13,278 bases of DNA, from contig LT642220.1 in NCBI GenBank assembly GCA_900128585.1, forward strand, positions 1 through 13,278, in the 5' to 3' direction. The notes under the pieces are model-generated. The model saw nothing but the letters and a program-made list of their open reading frames with translations. It was not told where the DNA came from and ran no database searches. Of the stretch, positions 7,927 to 13,278 are shown piece by piece. The position numbers and the translations under genes are program-made. Origin of the DNA: Stramenopiles sp. TOSAG23-3. Taxonomy: Eukaryota; Sar. Within the stretch, counting starts at the first letter, position 1. The number at the start of each line of letters is the position of its first letter.

Positions 7927-8580
7927 TTATTTGGACGTGCTCGCACTCGAGGAAGCCGCTTGGTCTTGGCGCCTTCGCCGCAGCTTTTCCTGACTGACAC
8001 TTTCCAGTGAGTTTTCAGCCTCCCGGGCCAAGGCGTCCAGCTCCGTGGAACTGACGCTAGTCACCAGAGATTCTACTATCTGAACCTGTGCTTTGTTCGC
8101 GAACCGAATAACTTTTCCTTGCACGTGCGGCCACACCTTTGTTGCGAACTTCTCCTCGTTATTCTTTATAAACGGGACGGCAAGGCTTTCATACAATATG
8201 CTCGCCCCGTTGGACTGGGGGACTAGCATGTACAGCAGCAACAACAGCTTGGCGTAGTCGTAGAAAGGGAGCCACGATACCCATGGGTCGATCGTCATGT
8301 CAAACAATATAAGGAACGAGTACATTACCCAAAACTTAAGCATAGTGACGGACTTTTCCTTCGCTTCGGCGTTTTTCGAAACGCCGCCTTTAACTATTTT
8401 GAAACTGCTATATGAACCGGCCAACAGCCCCAAAAACGTCAGGCCTTGGGCAACAAACAAAACCCCCATCTTGCGGTTACTAAACCGTTGATACTCTAAA
8501 AGGAAGAAAGAAAGAACAGCCAGAGAAACGAAGAAACCGTGCAACAAATGCTTCAGCGATTTCAATTTCGAAAGGCCCCC
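7927..8580 (-). CDS. TB2/DP1/HVA22 (REEP)-like ER membrane protein, 5' end unresolved
   Basis: The family signature is clear: KFWVMYSFLILFDMTI, then WVSWLPFYDYAKLLLLLYML, then SNGASILYESLAVPFI matches the DP1/REEP/HVA22 domain (W-x-V/Y-P-F-Y-...-P-x-S-NGA-x-x-L-Y). These are small ER hairpin proteins that shape tubules or act in vesicle traffic. Four hydrophobic segments are visible, at about residues 10-24, 33-52, 78-93 and 102-116 counted from 8565. The tail is charged and Ser-rich with an RRRRQD cluster. The frame is open back to an in-frame TAG at 8581-8583 with no ATG before Met33 at 8467-8469, which would remove the first hydrophobic segment. A spliced first exon is therefore likely; a candidate is ATG at 8609-8611 followed by a 28-nt GT-AG interval (8581-8608). 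That splice is inferred, not shown. Confidence 0.82.
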   Translation of the reverse strand, partial: GGLSKLKSLKHLLHGFFVSLAVLSFFLLEYQRFSNRKMGVLFVAQGLTFLGLLAGSYSSFKIVKGGVSKNAEAKEKSVTMLKFWVMYSFLILFDMTIDPWVSWLPFYDYAKLLLLLYMLVPQSNGASILYESLAVPFIKNNEEKFATKVWPHVQGKVIRFANKAQVQIVESLVTSVSSTELDALAREAENSLESVSQEKLRRRRQDQAASSSASTSK

Positions 8581-8953
8581 CTAATTTGGAAACACAGTTT
8601 TACCCCACCATGAAGGTTTTTCTTTCTGTGTCCAGAAATGAAATTCGATCATCAAGATGATACCTATTATTAATTAATAATAAATAATTATTGTTTTTAT
8701 TATTTTTTTTTTTTGTTGTTGGTTGTTGTTGTTTTGTTTTTTTCAAATTTCAAACAACTCCTCTGTGGTAAAAAAATATTATTGAATATTCTTGCTGTGT
8801 CGATATTAATATTATAGTCTTAAAGTGATCATAATACCTGTAGTACTATTAATACTACTTCCTTCTTGATTTTTTTAATTAAATAAAAAATAAAAAGAAG
8901 TAGTTGGAGAATTATTTTTTACTAATATTTATATACATTACACAGCATAAGAA
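8581..8953. other. AT-rich spacer upstream of the HVA22-like gene
   Basis: Apart from the candidate leader of the HVA22-like gene (ATG at 8609-8611 on minus; and an in-frame 23-codon reading from 8652 ending at TAG 8581), no gene is seen. The region has AAT/ATT repeats, a T13-14 run near 8701-8714 and GTT repeats to about 8735. A short inverted repeat, GTAGTA/TACTAC, lies at 8840-8858. The left part is the likely promoter side of the HVA22-like gene and the right part the 3' UTR of the glycosyltransferase gene. Confidence 0.55.
8673..8735. repeat. AAT-type element plus GTT microsatellite, copy 1
   Basis: The 17-bp core at 8673-8689 matches 10566-10582 exactly. It is followed by a T-rich run and GTTGTTGG/GTTGTTGTT triplets, about 60-125 bases upstream of the candidate start of the HVA22-like gene. 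A looser relative is near 4630-4680. Confidence 0.6.
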
Positions 8954-10327
8954 TCAAATTTCTTGTTCGTCACAAAAAAACAGAAGATTGTTGTTGAATC
9001 GTACAAGTAACCCAACTTTTATCAACTTTTCAGTTTCTTCTTTGTTTGAAAATACAACATTGTCAACGAAGAATTGCTCAGGCGAGATATTCATGTCTGT
9101 CCATGTTGTGCTGTCAGCTTTAGCATGGTTTGATTTTCTGTTTTGCTCAAGGGACAGTAAGTTTCTGGATTTCCAATGAAAAGAATCCTCTGGAATCCGA
9201 TCTTTGCCACACCAAACGTTAGGAAACTCGCCCAGCAGTTCGTATTTTGTTTGCCACAAATCCATGCTACAGTGGGGATAATGCAGTAGACGCACCGTGC
9301 CTTCTTGGACACTGTCTGCCTCTATGCACGTCAAAGAAGTTTGCTCTGGTCCCGTCATACTGGGCGTGCTATGACGAAAGGAATGGGAACCGTCGGGAAC
9401 GACAGAGCCATGTGAAGTTCCGCAGCGAACGGCACTTTTCCCGTTTGCATACGCAGTAAAATAGTGCTTTCGCTTGCCACTGGGCCAATGCTGGCGCAGA
9501 ACTGCCAAGCTTACATTGGACGGGTTTTCCTTGAAGAGAGATATCTCGGAAAAATAGTCACCTGAACCCCTCTGGGAGAGCTCTGAACGTTCAGGGGCAG
9601 CTTCTAAATTAACAAAGTGGACGATGTCTGCTTGCTCGGGAACGTTGGCAAACCATTTGGCTACGTTGGTAGACCCGTTTCCATCAAAATGCAGCAATTC
9701 ATCAACATCGATGTGCAGGAGCCAATCTACACCGTCCGTGCAAGACAGCCGCAGGCCATACTCTACTGCCAACACTTGTCTGGCTATTAGATCCTGGAAT
9801 ACGTATTCCCCATACTGATCCCAGCACTTTGAAGAATCTTTCAATTCCATAAACCATGCACGGTTGCAGTGGTGAATACGAACACTTTTTTTGTATCTCC
9901 TTCTGAGCTCACCCATGATTCTTGCGTCTGCCCCGTCGTCGTCGATGTCATCAAAAAAAAATTCAATGCATTCAAAACCTAACGCCAGGTGGTGACCGAT
10001 GAAAGAATACAGAGATGCCTCTGGGGGCTGGCGGATCAGCATGGCAATCACGACCCTTTGTCTTCTTTTTATTTCATGCGTCGGCTTTTCCGTCGCCCCG
10101 GGGCAACCATGCAACCGAGGGTCCCCTTGCCCCGCGTCGGCATCGGCGCACTCGTCTTCACCCGTTTCAACTATGACTGCAGCATCCACCGCTTCCTTTG
10201 CCGATTTTAATTGTTTATCCAACCTAGCAAGGCGTTCGGCCAAAAGTAGCTGAGTGCGAGAGGCTTGCCGTTGCGCACGCTCTGCTTTGGCCTGGGTGGC
10301 TTCGTACTCGCCTAGAAAGGAAGTCAT
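8954..10327 (-). CDS. GT92/Glyco_tranf_2_4-like glycosyltransferase (457 aa)
   Basis: The ATG at 10325-10327 is the first Met of this frame; it ends in TGA at 8954-8956. After an N-terminal charged coiled coil (~8-48) and a low-complexity linker, the GT-A fold begins at ~91: RVVIAMLIRQPPEASLYSFI, then GHHLALGFECIEFFFDDIDDD. This matches the opening of PF13704/DUF23-type enzymes (Y-x-E, F-x-x-H, x-L-G-V-x-x-x-x-x-x-D). WLLHIDVDELLHF contains the DxD metal-binding motif at D207/D209. Further on, LLHYPHCSMDLWQTKYELLG matches the conserved HY-x-x-x-S-x-x-x-x-x-K segment near the end of this family. The acceptor and sugar cannot be told from sequence. No signal peptide or membrane anchor is encoded from this Met, although such enzymes usually act in the Golgi, so an upstream exon may be missing. 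Confidence 0.82.
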   Translation of the reverse strand: MTSFLGEYEATQAKAERAQRQASRTQLLLAERLARLDKQLKSAKEAVDAAVIVETGEDECADADAGQGDPRLHGCPGATEKPTHEIKRRQRVVIAMLIRQPPEASLYSFIGHHLALGFECIEFFFDDIDDDGADARIMGELRRRYKKSVRIHHCNRAWFMELKDSSKCWDQYGEYVFQDLIARQVLAVEYGLRLSCTDGVDWLLHIDVDELLHFDGNGSTNVAKWFANVPEQADIVHFVNLEAAPERSELSQRGSGDYFSEISLFKENPSNVSLAVLRQHWPSGKRKHYFTAYANGKSAVRCGTSHGSVVPDGSHSFRHSTPSMTGPEQTSLTCIEADSVQEGTVRLLHYPHCSMDLWQTKYELLGEFPNVWCGKDRIPEDSFHWKSRNLLSLEQNRKSNHAKADSTTWTDMNISPEQFFVDNVVFSNKEETEKLIKVGLLVRFNNNLLFFCDEQEI

Positions 10328-10565
10328 CGCACCACCATGATACAGCAGCAATACTGATTATACTACACCACAGGGGGTAAGTTCGAAAGTCTGCAAAAAT
10401 ACAAGAACGCTATAGATTACCTCATCAGTAGAAGAACGACTGTGATAAAACAAAAAATCACCGAGCAGTTTTGACTCGTCTTTTTTATGAAGAAGTGTTA
10501 AAGTACAAATTAGTGAGTGTCGCCTAAATATTATTACCAAAACTCATCACTCAAAAATTAAAATT

Positions 10566-10600
10566 ATTAATAATAAATAATTTTATTGTTGTTGTTGTTG
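10566..10600. repeat. AAT-type element plus GTT microsatellite, copy 2
   Basis: ATTAATAATAAATAATT (10566-10582) is an exact 17-bp match to 8673-8689. In both places T-rich sequence and a run of GTT triplets follow. Both copies lie upstream of minus-strand genes. Confidence 0.6.
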
Positions 10601-10751
10601 GATGGGGAAAGAAAAATAATATATTTTTTTAGGCCGCCGCCCGCTGCTGCTGCTCGTCTTCTTCCTTCTCGGAATTCATATTTTATACCGGGTATCCTTC
10701 ACACTGATATTAATACTATTATAATGTGCCGAGATACGGCTGATATCTCTT

Positions 10752-10802
10752 CACTCAGGCCAGAATATCGTACTAAGGTATATTAATAATAATGCCTGAG
10801 TG
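10752..10802 (-). repeat. Inverted repeat just after the symporter stop codon
   Basis: CACTCAGGC (10752-10760) and GCCTGAGTG (10794-10802) are exact reverse complements around a 33-nt AT-rich loop. On the minus strand the stem begins eight bases after the symporter stop codon (10811-10813), so it would form in the 3' UTR. The stem can extend by G-U pairs. Its function, if any, is unknown. Confidence 0.55.
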
Positions 10803-10810
10803 GGAACACA

Positions 10811-12344
10811 TTAATGAAATATGATGTACTGAACGATAGCAAAGAGCGTGATGAACAAGGCCCCAACTTTCACCATTTTCCATGGTTTGTCGTAATTTTT
10901 TGCGCCATCATTAAAATCGATTCCCTTAAGGTCCCCGGGCGACCCAACATCTATCATTTCAACGTACTCATTGTTGTCGAGGGGGCGAGAAGATGATTTT
11001 TGAACCCGCCGCAACATCTTTTGGATTTCAAATTCTTCCAATGGCCAAAAATGCCCGTGAACAATCATCGTAAGTATTCCGCTGCTTGCAGCAATCCCAG
11101 TTGCGTACAAAGAGTGAATCTCTGCTTTTTTGATACACGCTGGTAGTACCCATCTGAAAAAGATGAAAGTGACTGCGGTTACAGCACTGCAAACGTGCGC
11201 TGCGCGCGGCCGCAGGTGGTTGAAGCTATACCGCGTCCCGAGCAAAGTAAAGTCCATGGTCCCACACACGTATAGGACAAACACCGGCGCATTCCAAAGC
11301 CCATTTACGCTAACAAGAAAAGCATACGCAGCAGGGGTGAACATGAAGAAGGGGGCCACAGTCAGGGCAAAGCCTCCCGTAAATATCCCCACATTTCTTG
11401 CAACTTTGAACAACTTCTCTTCAGACGCTGTTGGGTTGATCCAAACTTTGTAAATGTCCAGCGTCAACATCTGCGCTATCGTGTTGAGGTTGCTGTTGAA
11501 CGTACTAAGCACTGCTCCGATAATCACAGCAGCGAATATGCCCATCGACCATTCTGGCAATACTTTTTTCATGAGCCTGGGGTACGCTTCGTCGGTGTTG
11601 CCTTTCAGTTCCACACCATCTTCACGCAGGATGTGAAAGGCAATAATTCCAGGAAGCACAATGATCCAAGGGACCAAGACCTTCAGGAAGCCTGCGACTA
11701 CTGTGCCTTTTTGACCATGGTGCAAGTTTTTCGCAGCAAGCGTTCGCTGGATGATGACTTGCTGCATGCACCAATAGTACATTTGAATAACGGGCATCCC
11801 AAAAAAAATCGAAGGGTAGGGTATGGTCGAAGTTGCCCCACCAACCATGTTGAACTTGTCTTTGTTGCTAGAGTACAAAATCGAGGCCCCTTCGAAAACA
11901 CTCCCTTTTCCAATATAGGACAGCCCAAGCATGGGCACGGATAAACCTCCAACAAACATCCCCACACCATTTATAGTGTCCGAAATTGCGACTGCTTTCA
12001 AGCCACCGACGACAGCATAGAGTGCACCAAGCAGGCCCGTAAACCAAATAGTGACGGAGAGCACTGCAAACTTTCCCCACTGACCTTGCCAACCAATTTG
12101 TTTCTGCAAACCAAAAATCTGATCAAAAGCGACTGCGCCGGTGTAGACTGCTGCTGGCATCTCTTGAAGGACACCCCCGACTAGGAAGCAACCACAAACG
12201 ATTGTATGGGTCCAGCGATCAAACCGCTTTTTCAAGTATTCCGGTGTCGTCGCAACGTCTGCTGCCCAATATTTAGGGAGGAAGTGGACCGCGGTTAAGG
12301 CGCAGGCAATTGCAGAGAGGACTTCCCAGCCGGCGACGACCAAG
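10811..12344 (-). CDS. Sodium/solute symporter (SSS/SLC5-like), exon 2
   Basis: This exon gives residues 93 (shared codon) to 603 of a typical SLC5-length protein when joined to 12430-12707. Family features: LVVAGWEV after the splice; TTPEYLKKRF; LYAVVGGLKAVAISD (about 202-216), the conserved Y-x-x-x-GG-x-x-A-V/x-W/x-T/S-D segment; YYWCMQQVIIQRTLAAKNL (about 282-300) and GQKG; and IIGAVLSTFNSNLNTIAQ (about 368-383), where Ser373-Thr374 sit where the paired Ser residues of the Na2 site lie in vSGLT. Many hydrophobic segments fit the LeuT-like 13-14 TM fold. The sequence is closest in pattern to SGLT/vSGLT-type sugar transporters, so a Na+-coupled sugar or related solute is plausible, but substrate cannot be assigned. 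It ends at TAA 10811-10813. Confidence 0.88.
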
Positions 12345-12429
12345 CTAGGAAATCATCAAAGAAGAAGAGACGGGATACGAGGACGTGTTAGTAAAGATAA
12401 ATACGAATGGTGCAACAGAATCCACTTAC
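12345..12429 (-). other. 85-nt spliceosomal intron in the symporter gene
   Basis: On the minus strand the intron starts GTAAGT (12429-12424), has a perfect TACTAAC branch site (12387-12393) and ends with a pyrimidine-rich run and TTTCCTAG (to 12345). It is phase 2: the codon GG|C restores E-G-L-V-V-A-G-W-E, matching the first-to-second TM region of SSS transporters. The branch A is about 43 nt from the acceptor. This is the best-supported intron in the window. Confidence 0.92.
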
Positions 12430-12707
12430 CCTTCTGTGTATGCCACACCATTCATGGACACCAAGTGCATTGCCGATAAATTTGTCAGCATCAGCGATCC
12501 AGCGACGATACCCCAGTGTAACTCTCTCCCTGCCAAAAAGAAGGAATCAGCGGTTTCGTATTCATCGTCCCGAACATAATAGTAAGTGACCGCACCGACG
12601 AGAACGGTGATGAACACGAATGACAAAACAACAATCATGTTATCTATTACATGAAGTCTGCAAGAACGATAGAGCGTGAAAAAAAGGAAGGATTCCTTCG
12701 ATTCCAT
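12430..12707 (-). CDS. Sodium/solute symporter, exon 1
   Basis: This exon encodes the N-terminus and first core TM: ADSFFLAGRELHWGIVAGSL then LTNLSAMHLVSMNGVAYTEG, the classic SSS start (F-L-A-G-R-x-L-x-W...S-L-x-x-x-N-x-S-A-x-H...G-x-A-Y-x-x-G). The ATG at 12705-12707 is the longest start (603 aa). Met24 at 12636-12638 gives 580 aa and begins right before the first hydrophobic segment. A TTCTTGCAG acceptor-like sequence lies between them (AG at 12658-12659), so residues 1-23 may be intronic or 5' UTR. The start is therefore uncertain; the rest is firm. Confidence 0.85.
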
Positions 12708-12888
12708 AGAGTAATCACCTTTTTTTTCTTTTTCAATCCTTCGTTATATGTCTGTGTGAGAACGAAAGAATTAATTTAAAACAAATAATAATGAAATCAT
12801 CCTCCAACCAAAAAAAAAAAAGAGAAGAAGTTTTGTTGAGTCCTTCTTCTTCTTCTGCGCTGCTGCTGACTTCATTTGCTGTGATGAC

Positions 12889-12994
12889 GAAGAAAGAAGA
12901 ATGAAGAAAGAAGAAAGAAGAAAGAAGAATGAAGAAAGAAGAAAGAAGAAAGAAGAAAGAAGAAAGAAGAAAAAAAAAGAGAAAAAAAAGAGAA
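12889..12994. repeat. Purine tract built on a (GAAGAAA) 7-mer
   Basis: About 105 bases are A/G only except T at 12902 and 12930. The main period is seven bases (GAAGAAA), degrading into A-runs at the right end. Open frames over it translate to Lys/Glu or Phe/Leu/Ser low-complexity peptides and are not genes. Confidence 0.85.
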
Positions 12995-13126
12995 TAATAG
13001 ATCATCGGTGGCCGGTGGCCATGAATATTTATTTTCATCATTCTATTTCTATATTATATTTATTTTTGGATTCTATTTCTATTTCTATATTAAAATTAAA
13101 TTAATTTTTTTCTGACATTTTCGACA

Positions 13127-13278
13127 TTCTTTTTTCTTCTTCTTTCTTCTTCTTTCTTCTTCTTCTTCTTCTTCTTCTTTCTTCTTCTATCTTCTTCTAT
13201 CTTCTTCTTCTTCTTCTTCTTCTTCTTCTTCTTCTTCTTCTTCTTTCTTCTTCTTCTTCTTCTTCTTCTTCTTCTTCT
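13127..13278. repeat. Pyrimidine tract (CTT/TTTCTTC repeats) to the window end
   Basis: The sequence is C/T only except A at 13189 and 13199. The left part shows TTTCTTC heptamers that are the reverse complement of the purine tract at 12889-12994; the right part becomes pure CTT triplets and runs off the edge. Confidence 0.87.

Larger units (their letters stand above)
10328..10810. other. Spacer between the glycosyltransferase and symporter genes
   Basis: No convincing gene lies in these 483 bases. The part near 10328-10540 is the 5' side of the glycosyltransferase gene and could hide a small upstream exon: on minus a GTAATC...TTTTTGCAG interval at about 10390-10420 has intron-like ends. From 10561 to 10600 there is an AAT/ATT plus GTT microsatellite. 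A short GC-rich patch with CTG repeats is at about 10632-10655. Inverted repeats lie at 10731-10749 and 10752-10802. Confidence 0.5.
12708..13278. other. Right-end non-coding region upstream of the symporter, microsatellite-rich
   Basis: No supportable gene is seen. The part next to the symporter is AT-rich with a T8 run and is its likely promoter side. Then come CTT and CTG short repeats (about 12841-12868), a purine tract, an AT-rich interval with a tandem GGTGGCC pair at 13007-13020, and a pyrimidine tract running to the window end. Confidence 0.7.

Noticed and set aside
10370-10400. tRNA-like T-loop (GTTCGAA)
   Set aside because: The flanking bases do not pair as a T stem and no acceptor or anticodon arm can be drawn around it.
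10358-10540. Separate 60-codon minus-strand gene upstream of the glycosyltransferase
   Set aside because: No recognisable features; its start codon and composition are unconvincing. At most part of it could be an upstream exon or 5' UTR.
12733-13041. Open frame giving a Phe/Leu/Ser-rich peptide
   Set aside because: It is a translation of the purine-tract microsatellite and has low complexity throughout.
12901-13104. Open frame giving a Lys/Glu/Arg-rich peptide
   Set aside because: Translation of the (GAAGAAA) repeat; no complexity or context for a gene.
13100-13278. Telomeric repeat at the right end
   Set aside because: The repeat is CTT/TTTCTTC, with no TTAGGG- or TTTAGGG-type unit, so it is a microsatellite.

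Overview
The window looks like nuclear DNA of a microbial eukaryote with a compact genome, most likely an alga or other protist; I do not name a species. Reasons: five long genes are packed with short AT-rich spacers; the products are eukaryotic families (SLIP-GC/dynamin-like GTPase, RCC1-SPRY-zinc finger protein, HVA22/REEP membrane protein, GT92-like glycosyltransferase, SLC5-type symporter); and one gene carries a clear spliceosomal intron with GTAAGT donor, TACTAAC branch site and polypyrimidine-AG acceptor. There are no ribosome binding sites, operon spacing, tRNAs, rRNAs, CRISPR arrays or insertion sequences.

Layout. Plus strand: a very large GTPase-like protein with an acidic tract and a Cys-rich, zinc-knuckle, basic tail runs from the left edge to 4528, its 5' end probably outside the window. 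After a 440-base AT-rich spacer comes an intact RCC1-repeat/SPRY/UBR-box-like protein (4968-7742). A 184-base spacer separates it from a convergent minus-strand block: an HVA22/REEP-like ER membrane protein (7927-8580, 5' end unresolved), a glycosyltransferase (8954-10327) and a two-exon sodium/solute symporter (10811-12344 and 12430-12707, intron 12345-12429). The right end (12889-13278) is a purine-rich tract followed by a pyrimidine-rich tract, which together form an imperfect long inverted repeat.

The genes do not form an evident pathway. Three minus-strand products are likely membrane or secretory-system proteins (ER shaping, glycosylation, solute uptake), while the two plus-strand products look like large GTPase/nuclear or ubiquitin-related regulators. 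The most unusual items are the first gene (a nearly 1,500-residue GTPase-like protein whose P-loop and NKxD motifs are not visible, with a possible degenerate OTU-like segment), the RCC1-coiled-coil-RCC1-SPRY-UBR architecture of the second, and the unresolved 5' end of the HVA22-like gene, where an in-frame TAG and a possible 28-nt intron meet. Spacers repeatedly carry AAT/ATT and GTT microsatellite sequence, including a 17-bp exact match upstream of two minus-strand genes.
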